Below are positions 56,128-64,000 of a stretch of 64,000 nt of DNA, in pieces; position 1 is the stretch's first letter, and the number at the start of each line of letters is the position of its first letter. The position numbers were made by a program, and so were the translations under genes. The DNA lies in contig JALNYT010000005.1 in the NCBI GenBank assembly GCA_023229685.1, positions 186,001 to 250,000 on the forward strand, given 5' to 3'. This DNA comes from Sulfuritalea sp. GTDB taxonomy: Bacteria > Pseudomonadota > Gammaproteobacteria > Burkholderiales > Rhodocyclaceae. The notes below the pieces were generated by a model that did no database searches, was not told where the DNA came from, and was given only the letters and a program-made list of their open reading frames with translations.

Positions 56128-56937
56128 ATGAGTCAAGAATCTGAAACTCTCATTGAGATCAAGGATCTTCATTTTTCCTATGGCGACAGGAAAGTCCTTG
56201 ACGGCATCAATCTCCAGATACCCCGCGGCAAGGTGGTGGCAATCCTCGGCGCCAGCGGCTCCGGCAAAAGCACCCTGTTGCGATTGATCGGCGGGCAGTT
56301 GAAGCCGGACCGGGGCAGCGTCCGGGTGGACGGACAGGTCGTCCATGAACTGGACCACAAAGGCCTCTACGAGCTGCGACGGAAAATGGGCATGATGTTC
56401 CAGGCCGGCGGCTTGTTCAGCGACATGTCGGTGTACGACAACATCGCCTTTCCCCTGCGCGAACTAACGGATTTGCCGGAAGCGCTGATTCGCACGCTGG
56501 TCCTGATGAAGTTGCAGGCGGTCGGCCTGCGCGGCACCACCAAGCTCATGACCGCCGAGCTCTCGGGCGGCATGTCCCGTCGCGTGGCATTGGCCAGGGC
56601 GATCGCCGTCGATCCGATGCTCACGATCTACGACGAGCCGTTCGGCGGCCTCGATCCGATCTCGCTCAACGTGATTGCGCTGCTGATCCGGCGCCTGAAC
56701 GATGCGCTGGGCGCGACCTCGATCATTGTGACCTATGACGTGTCGGAATCGCTGAAGGTGGCCGACTATGCCTACCTGCTCTACAAGGGTGTAGTGGAGG
56801 CCGAAGGCACACCGGAAGAACTATCGGCCTCCGCCGCCCCCTTTGTTGATCAGTTCATTCACGCCCGTCCCACCGGGCCGGTGGGCTTCCACATGGAAAG
56901 CCCGCCCTACCGCGAGGATCTTCGCCTCGGCGTGTAA
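56128..56937 (+). CDS. MlaF-like ABC transporter ATP-binding protein, orphan
   Basis: A 269-residue ATPase close to MlaF of the phospholipid-trafficking Mla system: LHFSYGDRKVLDGINLQIPR, Walker A GASGSGKSTLL, QAGGLFSDMSVYDNIAFPLR (an MlaF-type Q-loop region), signature LSGGMSRRVALARA and Walker B LTIYDEPFGGLDPIS. The H-loop, normally VTHDVSE, reads VTYDVSES, so the switch His is Tyr. No mlaE/D genes follow; a sensor kinase comes next. ATG 56128 is used, with only a weak ribosome-binding site. It may work with permease parts encoded elsewhere or be regulatory. Confidence 0.88.
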   Translation: MSQESETLIEIKDLHFSYGDRKVLDGINLQIPRGKVVAILGASGSGKSTLLRLIGGQLKPDRGSVRVDGQVVHELDHKGLYELRRKMGMMFQAGGLFSDMSVYDNIAFPLRELTDLPEALIRTLVLMKLQAVGLRGTTKLMTAELSGGMSRRVALARAIAVDPMLTIYDEPFGGLDPISLNVIALLIRRLNDALGATSIIVTYDVSESLKVADYAYLLYKGVVEAEGTPEELSASAAPFVDQFIHARPTGPVGFHMESPPYREDLRLGV

Positions 56938-57292
56938 GCACCACGGAGACGAAATGGCGTTCTCCTTGTCTGCTGACGGTGCTGGCGCCTGTCCCGCCTA
57001 TCCCCGGTGTATGTGCGGTGGCGCACGGAACGCTGAAGGCGCAATCGGCACCATGGGCCATCGGGCCTGAAAGCTGCCCCGCGGGTTCGATTGAACTGCA
57101 TCGGCGTTTGCTATCAAAGGCATGCGTTTTTGATGCGGTATCAGCGTATAAGTACGCGGGCTGCTGTTCGCAGCTTCGGCCGCGCGCGCCGCCCGCCAAA
57201 TTCGCGCTTTGACAGAGGTTAGCCATGTTCGAGGAGATTGCAGTTCCGCCATTTGCACTGACAAGGCCATTACGGCGGAAGGAAATTCCTTC
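56938..57292. other. Intergenic region before the sensor kinase
   Basis: 355 bp. Short frames exist (for example 56979-57212) but have no clear start site or family features. The AT-richer part at 57110-57160 may hold the kinase promoter. Nothing else recognised. Confidence 0.4.
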
Positions 57293-60200
57293 TTGAAAGC
57301 GACCCGTAAAGCCGTTGCTGCGCTCGCTGGAGCAGTTCTGCTGGCCGCGGTGGGGGTTGCGGTAGCATTCTGGACCTTCACCCAGATTGAGGAATCGGCG
57401 GCGGTGCGCAAGCACACCACCGCAGTCATCGGCAGCGCGGACGATTGGCTGACTTCGCTGATAAATGCCGAGACCAGCATGCGTGGCTATGTGCTGTCCG
57501 GTGATGAGGTCTTTCTGCAACCGTACCTTGAGGTGCGCGATAGTATTGGCCCCCATCTGAACGAATTGCGTCAAATGACCTTGCTCGCTGTTGCCCAGAA
57601 ACACCTGGAGGCAGTGAAGCCCTTGATGGATGCCAGTTTGGCGCATATGGGCCGCGTGATTGATCTGCGCCGTAACCATGACCTGCCTGCCGCCCTGGCA
57701 CTTGTCCGCAGTGGTGAGGGCAAGCAGGTAATGGATTCGATTCGTGCCGAAATGCATGGCTTCATCCAGTTGGAGGATGGCGTGCTGGCTCAGCGGGAAG
57801 CAGAGTTTCAATCCAGCATGCGCCAGCTGTTTACCCTAATTATCATCATCGGCCTGCTTGTTCTGCTGGCTGCGCTTGCGTTCGCCTGGTTGATCTATCG
57901 GGAAACACAGCAGGGGCTCAATAATCTGGTTTATCTCGAAACCCAGCACTTGCTCGAGATTCAGGAGGCGACGAACAGGCAACTGCAGCAGGCCAACTCC
58001 ACTTTGATGGAAAGCGAGGAAAATCTCGCAGTCACGCTCAGTTCCATCGGCGACGCAGTGATTGCAACCGATGCCGAAGCGCGCGTGACGCGCCTGAATC
58101 CCGTTGCCGAACAACTCACTGGCTGGACGCAGGTGGAAGCCGCCGGTCGCCCGGTGGCCGAGGTTTTCCAAATCATCAATCAGGAAACCCGGGAACCCGC
58201 CACGATTCCTGTAATAGACACCCTGGCGCACGGCACGGTACAGGGCCTGGCCAACCACACCGTGTTGATTGCACGCGACGGCAGCGAGTGTGCGATCGCC
58301 GACAGTTGCGCACCGATTCGCGACCGCGACAGCAAGGTGGTGGGGGCCGTGCTGGTATTCCGCAATGTCACCGAGGAATATGCCGTGCAGCAGGCCTTGC
58401 GCGACAGTGCGGCACAGATCCAGACCATTCTCAATACCGTGGTGGATGGCATTGTCACCCTCCATGCCCGCGGCGGCATCGTCGAGACAGTCAATCCGGC
58501 CGCGGAGCACATGTTTGGTTATACCGCCGCAGAACTCATCGGACAGAATTTCAGCCTGCTGATCCCCGAGCTTGATCGAGACCAACGCAATGGCAATGGC
58601 TCCCTCGAGTATTACAACGCGAGCGATGAGGCACGCGCGATCGGCCTCGGACGCGAGGTCGTGGGCCGGCGCAAGGACGGCAGCATGTTCCCGCTGGAGA
58701 TTGCCGTGAGCGAAATGTGGCTGGGCGGCCAGCGCTACTTCACCGGCATTTTGCGTGATATCACCGCGCGCAAGCAGGCCGAAGAAGCCTTGCTCAAGGC
58801 CGGGGCCCTGCAGAGCGCGATCTTCAACAGCGCGAACTTTTCCAGTATCGCCACCGACGCCAAGGGCGTGATCCAGATCTTCAACGTCGGCGCCGAGCGC
58901 ATGCTGGGCTACGCCGCCGCCGACGTGATGAACAAGATCACGCCAGCCGACATCTCCGATCCGCAGGAAGTCATCGCGCGTGCGAAAGCTCTAAGCGTCG
59001 AACTCTCCACCCCGATCACGCCGGGCTTCGAAGCCCTGGTGTTCAAGGCCTCGCGCGGCATCGAGGACATCTACGAGCTGACCTACATCCGCAAGGACGG
59101 CAGCCGCTTCCCGGCCGTAGTGTCGGTCACGGCCCTACGCGACGCCGAAGAGGCCATCATCGGCTACCTGCTGATCGGCACCGACAACACCGCGCGCAAG
59201 CAGGCCGAAGAAGCCTTGCTCAAGGCCGGCGCCCTGCAGAGCGCGATTTTCAACAGCGCCAACTTCTCCAGCATCGCCACCGACGCCAAGGGCGTGATCC
59301 AGATTTTCAACGTCGGCGCCGAACGCATGCTGGGCTACGCCGCCGCCGACGTGATGAACAAGATCACCCCGGCCGACATCTCCGATCCGCGGGAGGTCAT
59401 CGCGCGTGCGAAAGCTCTAAGCATCGAACTCTCCACCCCGATCACGCCGGGCTTCGAAGCCCTGGTGTTCAAGGCCTCGCGCGGCATCGAGGACATCTAC
59501 GAGCTGACCTACATCCGCAAGGACGGCAGCCGCTTCCCGGCGGTCGTCTCGGTTACGGCCCTGCGCGACGAGCAGAATGCGATCATCGGCTACCTGCTGA
59601 TCGGCACCGACAATACCGCGCGCAAGCAGGCCGAAGAGGCGCTGCTCAAGGCCGGGGCCCTGCAGAGCGCGATTTTCAACAGCGCGAACTTCTCCAGCAT
59701 CGCCACCGACGCCAAGGGCGTGATCCAGATTTTCAACGTCGGCGCCGAACGCATGCTGGGCTACGCCGCTGCCGACGTGATGAACAAGATCACCCCGGCC
59801 GACATCTCCGATCCGCAGGAAGTCATCGCGCGCGCCAAGGCCTTGAGCGCCGAACTCGGCACGCCGATCACGCCGGGCTTCGAAGCCCTGGTGTTCAAGG
59901 CCTCGCGCGGCATCGAGGACATCTACGAGCTGACCTACATCCGCAAGGACGGCAGCCGCTTCCCGGCGGTGGTTTCCGTTACGGCTCTGCGCGATGCGCA
60001 AAACGCCATCATCGGCTACCTGCTGATCGGCACCGACAACACTGCGCGCAAGCAGATCGAGGAAGAGCGGTCACGGCTCGATCAGGCGCTGCAGGACAGG
60101 AACGTCGAACTGGATACTGCCCGGGTGGTGGCGGAAAAAGCCAATCTCGCGAAATCGGACTTTCTTTCCGGCATGAGCCATGAATTGCGCACACCGCTCA

Positions 60201-61309
60201 ATGCAATCCTCGGTTTCGCCCAGATCCTCGAATCCGGCCTGCCGACGCCGACACCCGTCCAGCAGCGCAACCTGGAGCAGATTCTCAAGGCAGGGTGGTA
60301 CCTGCTCGAACTGATCAACGAAATCCTCGATCTGGCGTTGATCGAGTCGGGCAAGGCGACGCTGTCGCATGAGCCGGTCTCGCTGGTCGAGGTCATGCTC
60401 GAATGCCGGGCCATGGTCGAGCCGCAGGCACAGAAGCGCGGCATCGGCATGACGTTTCCGCGCTTCGAATTCCCCTACTTTGTCAGCGCCGATCGGACCC
60501 GGGTCAAACAGGTTCTGATCAACCTGCTGTTCAACGCCATCAAGTACAACAAGCCGAAAGGCACGGTTGCCGTCGAGTACGCCCTGAGCCCCCCGAATTC
60601 GATCCGCATCAGCATTCGCGACACCGGTGTCGGGCTGACTCCGGAACAGCTGACGCAGCTTTTCCAGTCGTTCAACCGCCTCGGCAAGGAAGCCGGCGCG
60701 GAAGAGGGTACGGGCATCGGCCTGGTGGTCACCAAGCGGCTGGTCGAACTGATGGGAGGCACCATTGGCGTGAACAGCACCGTCGGGGTGGGGAGCGAGT
60801 TCTGGTTCGAACTAAGCCTGACCGCTGCGCCGTTGCTCGCAATCGAGGAGGCCGAGCATGCGGCTCTGATGCGACCGCAGCTACCGAGTGGCACACCGCG
60901 GCGCACCGTGCTCTATGTCGAAGACAATCCGGCCAACCTCGAACTGGTCGAGCAACTTGTGGCGCGCCGCTCCGATCTGCGCCTGCTCTCCGCAGCGGAC
61001 GGCAATCTCGGCATCGAGTTTGCGCGCACCTATCTGCCGGAAGTGATTCTGATGGACATCAACCTGCCCGGCATCAGCGGGCTAGAGGCCATGAAAATCC
61101 TGCGTGCAGATCCGTTAACGGCGCATATCCCGATCATCGCGCTGAGTGCCAACGCAGTGCCGCATGATATCGAAAAGGCCCTCCAGGCCGGGTTCTTCGA
61201 CTATCTAACGAAGCCGATCAAGGTCAACCTGTTCATGACTACGCTGGACGCGGCACTCAAAATTTCGCAAACTGGATCAGGCAGCGAAGCTATAAAGGAA
61301 CCCGCATGA
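57293..61309 (+). CDS. Hybrid sensor histidine kinase: CHASE3, five PAS domains (three near-identical), HisKA, HATPase, receiver
   Basis: About 1338 residues. TM1 (AGAVLLAAVGVAVAFWTF), a CHASE3-like periplasmic domain with SLINAETSMRGYVLSGDEVF, and TM2 (LFTLIIIIGLLVLLAALAFA, about 179-203) are followed by two distinct PAS domains (about 240-365, 370-495) and then three tandem copies of a 142-residue PAS unit (58781-60058). HisKA carries SGMSHELRTPLNAILGF (His about 962), the ATPase has NLLFNAIKYN and GTGIGLVVTKRL, and a C-terminal receiver has VEDN and the Asp in VILMDINLPG. TTG 57293 is chosen after GGAAGGAAA; TTG 57209 is possible. The stop overlaps the next regulator gene by four bases. 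Confidence 0.93.
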   Translation: MKATRKAVAALAGAVLLAAVGVAVAFWTFTQIEESAAVRKHTTAVIGSADDWLTSLINAETSMRGYVLSGDEVFLQPYLEVRDSIGPHLNELRQMTLLAVAQKHLEAVKPLMDASLAHMGRVIDLRRNHDLPAALALVRSGEGKQVMDSIRAEMHGFIQLEDGVLAQREAEFQSSMRQLFTLIIIIGLLVLLAALAFAWLIYRETQQGLNNLVYLETQHLLEIQEATNRQLQQANSTLMESEENLAVTLSSIGDAVIATDAEARVTRLNPVAEQLTGWTQVEAAGRPVAEVFQIINQETREPATIPVIDTLAHGTVQGLANHTVLIARDGSECAIADSCAPIRDRDSKVVGAVLVFRNVTEEYAVQQALRDSAAQIQTILNTVVDGIVTLHARGGIVETVNPAAEHMFGYTAAELIGQNFSLLIPELDRDQRNGNGSLEYYNASDEARAIGLGREVVGRRKDGSMFPLEIAVSEMWLGGQRYFTGILRDITARKQAEEALLKAGALQSAIFNSANFSSIATDAKGVIQIFNVGAERMLGYAAADVMNKITPADISDPQEVIARAKALSVELSTPITPGFEALVFKASRGIEDIYELTYIRKDGSRFPAVVSVTALRDAEEAIIGYLLIGTDNTARKQAEEALLKAGALQSAIFNSANFSSIATDAKGVIQIFNVGAERMLGYAAADVMNKITPADISDPREVIARAKALSIELSTPITPGFEALVFKASRGIEDIYELTYIRKDGSRFPAVVSVTALRDEQNAIIGYLLIGTDNTARKQAEEALLKAGALQSAIFNSANFSSIATDAKGVIQIFNVGAERMLGYAAADVMNKITPADISDPQEVIARAKALSAELGTPITPGFEALVFKASRGIEDIYELTYIRKDGSRFPAVVSVTALRDAQNAIIGYLLIGTDNTARKQIEEERSRLDQALQDRNVELDTARVVAEKANLAKSDFLSGMSHELRTPLNAILGFAQILESGLPTPTPVQQRNLEQILKAGWYLLELINEILDLALIESGKATLSHEPVSLVEVMLECRAMVEPQAQKRGIGMTFPRFEFPYFVSADRTRVKQVLINLLFNAIKYNKPKGTVAVEYALSPPNSIRISIRDTGVGLTPEQLTQLFQSFNRLGKEAGAEEGTGIGLVVTKRLVELMGGTIGVNSTVGVGSEFWFELSLTAAPLLAIEEAEHAALMRPQLPSGTPRRTVLYVEDNPANLELVEQLVARRSDLRLLSAADGNLGIEFARTYLPEVILMDINLPGISGLEAMKILRADPLTAHIPIIALSANAVPHDIEKALQAGFFDYLTKPIKVNLFMTTLDAALKISQTGSGSEAIKEPA
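58781..60058 (+). repeat. Three tandem 426-bp repeats (PAS units) within the kinase gene
   Basis: Units start at 58781, 59207 and 59633. They are almost identical in DNA and protein; differences cluster in a few codons (e.g. SVELST, SIELST, SAELGT) and in synonymous positions, indicating recent duplication or ongoing gene conversion. Confidence 0.95.
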
Positions 61310-62148
61310 AGCTTTCCGAATCCGACATTCTCAACGCCAGCATCCTGATCGTTGACGATCAGGAATCCAATGTCACTCTGCTTGAGCGACTGCTCAGTGA
61401 AGCCGGCTATACCAACGTTGCCTCGACCATGAATCCGGAGGAGGTCTGCGCGCTGCATCGCAAGAATTGCTACGACCTGATCCTGCTCGATCTGCAGATG
61501 CCCGGCATGGACGGGTTCCAGGTGATGGAAGGGCTCAAGACCAACGCTGCGGAAAGCTACCTTCCAGTCCTCGTGATCACAGCCCAACCGGGCCACAAGC
61601 TGCGCGCGTTGCAGGCCGGCGCCAAGGATTTCATCAGCAAGCCGTTCGATCTGATCGAAGTCAGGACGCGCATCCACAACATGCTGGAAGTGCGGCTGTT
61701 GTACAAGAAACTCGAGAATTACAGCAAGGAGCTGGAACAGACCGTGCTGGAGCGGACTGCCGAGCTGCGCGAAAGCGAAGCCCGCTTTCGCAGCCTGACC
61801 GAATTGGCCTCCGACTGGTACTGGGAGCAGGACGAGAATGGCAACTTCACCAAGGTCTCCGGCCCGGTCCTGGAAATGCTCGGCATCCGGGTCGGTCCCT
61901 TGGAGGGAGAGGCAGCCGACAGACGGGTGGAAGGCTGGAACGAGAAGGAGCGGGCGGAGCTGCAGGCCGCCATTGCCGCCCGCGAGCCCTTCCTGGATCT
62001 GGTCTTCAGTCGCTGCAATCCGGATGGCACGCAACAAAAGTTTCAAGTAAGCGGGGAGCCGATGTTCAGCCAATCCTGCCGCTTCATCGGTTACCGCGGA
62101 ATCGGTATGGAAATCACTTCGAAAGACAAAGATGCCGTCACTCCATAA
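61306..62148 (+). CDS. Response regulator with C-terminal PAS domain
   Basis: A 280-residue protein. The receiver (about 10-130) has ILIVDDQESNVTLLERLLSE, the phospho-Asp in LILLDLQMPGMDG (about residue 61), VITAQPG and the Lys in DFISKPFDLIE. A coiled-coil linker (KKLENYSKELEQTVLERTAE) leads to a PAS domain (FRSLTELASDWYWEQDENGN ... GYRGIGMEIT). There is no output domain, so it probably relays signal to a partner such as the adjacent kinase. It overlaps the kinase gene by four bases and the Crp-like gene by 17. Confidence 0.92.
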   Translation: MKLSESDILNASILIVDDQESNVTLLERLLSEAGYTNVASTMNPEEVCALHRKNCYDLILLDLQMPGMDGFQVMEGLKTNAAESYLPVLVITAQPGHKLRALQAGAKDFISKPFDLIEVRTRIHNMLEVRLLYKKLENYSKELEQTVLERTAELRESEARFRSLTELASDWYWEQDENGNFTKVSGPVLEMLGIRVGPLEGEAADRRVEGWNEKERAELQAAIAAREPFLDLVFSRCNPDGTQQKFQVSGEPMFSQSCRFIGYRGIGMEITSKDKDAVTP

Positions 62149-62932
62149 CCCGAGCCAAAACCGCCTTCTTGCCGCCCTGCCGACGGCGGAATTGGAGCGG
62201 CTGGCCGCGCATCTGGAACTGGTTCCGCTGCCGCTCGGCAAGATGCTCTACGAACCCGGCACACAATTGCAGCACGCCTATTTCCCCACCACCGCCATTG
62301 TGTCGCTGCACTATGTCACGGAGTCCGGCGCGTCGGCAGAAACCGCGGGGGTCGGCAATGAAGGCGTCGTCGGTGTTTCGCTGTTCATGGGCGGCGACAC
62401 CACGACAAGCTCGGCCGTGGTGCAGACCGCGGGTCACGCTTACCGGCTGGAGCGCCACACGCTGAAGCAGGAATTCGATCGCGCCGGCTCGATGCAGCGC
62501 CTGTTGCTGCGCTACACCCAGGCGCTGATGACACAGATGTCCCAGACCGCGGCCTGCAACCGGCACCATTCAGTGGAGCAGCAACTGTGTCGCTGGCTGT
62601 TGCTGACCCACGATCGCGTGTCCACCCGTGAGTTGGTCATCACGCAGGAACTGATCGCCGGCATGCTCGGCGTGCGCCGCGAAGGCGTTACGGAGGCGGC
62701 CGGGAACCTGCAGCGCGCGGGATTCATCAGTTACCGCCGCGGCCACATATCGGTGCTTGACCGAGCGGGGCTGGAGTCCCGCGCCTGCGAATGCTACGCC
62801 GTGGTCAGGAAGGAATTGAACCGCCTGTTGTCCGACGAGCAGTATCGACGGGACGTGCCGGCAGCAGCCGACAGCCGGACTCGGCCGACACAGCCGCGCG
62901 GAGCAGGCGGCGGACCGGATTTTGCCCGCTGA
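62132..62932 (+). CDS. Crp/Fnr-family transcriptional regulator
   Basis: A 266-residue regulator. The cyclic-nucleotide-binding-like beta-roll spans about 15-130 (LPLGKMLYEPGTQLQHAYFP, GNEGVVGVSLFMGGDTTTSS). The HTH_Crp region is ELVITQELIAGMLGVRREGV with TEAAGNLQRAGFISYRRGHI. No Cys cluster for an FNR-type iron-sulfur centre is seen. A proline/arginine-rich tail follows the HTH. It overlaps the upstream regulator gene by 17 bases, so the three signalling genes form an operon. Confidence 0.9.
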   Translation: MPSLHNPSQNRLLAALPTAELERLAAHLELVPLPLGKMLYEPGTQLQHAYFPTTAIVSLHYVTESGASAETAGVGNEGVVGVSLFMGGDTTTSSAVVQTAGHAYRLERHTLKQEFDRAGSMQRLLLRYTQALMTQMSQTAACNRHHSVEQQLCRWLLLTHDRVSTRELVITQELIAGMLGVRREGVTEAAGNLQRAGFISYRRGHISVLDRAGLESRACECYAVVRKELNRLLSDEQYRRDVPAAADSRTRPTQPRGAGGGPDFAR

Positions 62933-63028
62933 TCGGTCGTGGCTGACCGATGGCGATGGATTGCAAGTCGCGCACAGTTGGGCTATGGTCAGCCGGGATC
63001 AATATGCCCCTGAGCAGGAGAGACGTTG

Positions 63029-64000
63029 ATGGCCCGAACGGCGCCACCGAGTAAACCCAAGGCGACCCGGCCTGCGCAGCGAATAGCGAAGGGCGCCACG
63101 ACGCCGGTCAAGCGTGCCAAGGCAGGTGTCGAGCCAGGCAGCGAGCCGGCGGCGCGCCCTTTCGCCATTGTCGCCATCGGCGCCTCGGCGGGTGGCCTCG
63201 ACGCCCTGGAGCAGTTCCTTGGCCATGTACCTGCCGGCAGTGGCATGGCGTTCGTTGTGATTCAGCATCTCGACCCCAACCACAAGGGCATGATGCCCGA
63301 GTTGCTGCAGCGGGCCACTGCCATGCCGGTGGCGCAGGCGAAGAACCGCATGAAGGTCAAGCCCGACTGCGTCTATGTGATTCCGCCCAACCGGGATCTG
63401 TCGATCCTGCATGACACCCTCCATCTGCTCGAACTCGCCGCACCGCGCGGCCTGCGTCTGCCGATCGACTTTTTCTTCCGCGCCCTGGCCGACGACCGGC
63501 GCGAGCAGGCGATCGGCGTCATTCTCTCGGGCATGGGTTCGGACGGCACGCTGGGCCTGCGCGCCATCAAGGAGAAAGGCGGCCTGGTGCTGGTGCAGGA
63601 TCCGGCGACCGCCAAGTTCGACAGCATGCCGAAGAGCGCCATCGATGCCGGGCTGGCCGACATTGTCGCCGCGGCCGAGGAACTGCCGCAGCGCATCATC
63701 GACACCCTTCGTTATGGTCCGCGGCCGGCCACCGGTGCGGCCGAACCCGAGGCGGAAACCTTGGCCCAGAAGAGCGGCTTCGACAAGATCAGCATCCTGC
63801 TGCGGGCGCGCACCGGCCACGATTTTTCCCTCTACAAGAAAACCACGGTCTATCGCCGCATCGAGCGCCGCATGGCCATCCACCAGATCAAGCGCATTGC
63901 CGACTACGTGCGTTACCTGCGCGAGAACCCCCAGGAAGTCGACCTGCTGTTCAAGGAACTGCTGATCGGCGTCACGAGTTTCTTCCGCGACCCGGCGATT
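63029..64000 (+). CDS. CheB-CheR fusion signalling protein (partial, runs off window)
   Basis: 324 residues are visible. A basic Ala/Pro-rich N-terminus precedes a CheB methylesterase domain: IVAIGASAGGLDALEQFLGH (Ser), VIQHLDPNHKGMMPELLQRA (His) and GVILSGMGSDGTLGLRAIKE (Asp) give the full triad. From about residue 260 a CheR N-terminal domain begins (LLRARTGHDFSLYKKTTVYR, RIERRMAIHQI) and reaches LLIGVTSFFRDPA at the window end. Such fusions usually continue with PAS and kinase modules. GCAGGAGAG precedes ATG 63029. Confidence 0.93.
   Translation, partial: MARTAPPSKPKATRPAQRIAKGATTPVKRAKAGVEPGSEPAARPFAIVAIGASAGGLDALEQFLGHVPAGSGMAFVVIQHLDPNHKGMMPELLQRATAMPVAQAKNRMKVKPDCVYVIPPNRDLSILHDTLHLLELAAPRGLRLPIDFFFRALADDRREQAIGVILSGMGSDGTLGLRAIKEKGGLVLVQDPATAKFDSMPKSAIDAGLADIVAAAEELPQRIIDTLRYGPRPATGAAEPEAETLAQKSGFDKISILLRARTGHDFSLYKKTTVYRRIERRMAIHQIKRIADYVRYLRENPQEVDLLFKELLIGVTSFFRDPAI

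Noticed and set aside
62811..62824. GGAATTGAACCGCC in the Crp-like gene, similar to the tmRNA T-arm
   Set aside because: It encodes normal protein sequence (KELNRL) and has no flanking acceptor sequence; chance similarity.
1..64000. CRISPR arrays, insertion sequences and rRNA genes
   Set aside because: No regularly spaced direct repeats, no transposase gene and no rRNA sequence were seen.

Overview
The window looks like a chromosomal segment of a betaproteobacterium, most likely near the Rhodocyclales. The evidence is the GC-rich coding, the tmRNA tag peptide ANDERFALAA, and the long conserved series gyrA - serC - serA - pheA - hisC - tyrA - aroA/cmk - rpsA - ihfB - lapA - lapB. The order-level placement is inferred from gene order and protein character only, not from a marker-gene comparison.

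Layout. 1-9478 (minus strand): the end of a phosphate-uptake operon (pstS, pstC), two membrane-protein genes coupled to an alpha/beta hydrolase and metY, two small regulatory proteins (YdcH-like, CBS-domain), and a NarX/NarL-like two-component pair. 9545-9620 is a tRNA-Thr with a clear promoter and terminator. 9660-24938 is accessory DNA. It first holds a small replicon-like unit: a hairpin-rich region with a perfect DnaA box, two unknown genes and a filamentous-phage II/X-type replication initiator. Next comes a probable integrative island of about 12.7 kb (about 12198-24952) inserted at the 3' end of ssrA. The island carries a tyrosine integrase, an AlpA-like regulator, a PriCT/Toprim/DUF3987 replication protein, a DUF5681 protein, two XRE regulators, a secreted nuclease and a string of unrecognised AT-richer genes.

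24939-56937 is mostly core genome: ssrA, gph-ubiG, an OmpA-like protein, a TRZ/ATZ deaminase, gyrA, the serine/aromatic/histidine biosynthesis operon leading into rpsA and ihfB, LPS-assembly and heptose genes (lapA, lapB, ugd, rfaE1, rfaD), cysM, a nitronate monooxygenase, recQ, a NYN-domain protein, a methyltransferase, an MFS pump, smpB, ratA, rnfH, a degenerate M48 lipoprotein and an orphan MlaF-like ATPase. 57293-64000 is a signalling block: a giant hybrid histidine kinase with three near-identical PAS repeats, a response regulator-PAS protein, a Crp/Fnr regulator and a CheB-CheR protein cut by the window end.

The most striking unexplained signal is a 22-bp sequence (consensus half-sites CGCCGT and CGCCGACT) present at least 12 times, on both strands. 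It occurs in intergenic DNA and in frame inside protein genes, in core genes and in the island alike. A second dispersed repeat of about 106 bp occurs twice and appears to supply the ribosome-binding site of ugd. Other points worth checking are the AroA-Cmk fusion, the duplicated ssrA-type attachment region with matched terminators and GTTACCCC arm repeats, and the unknown cargo genes at 13577-16569.
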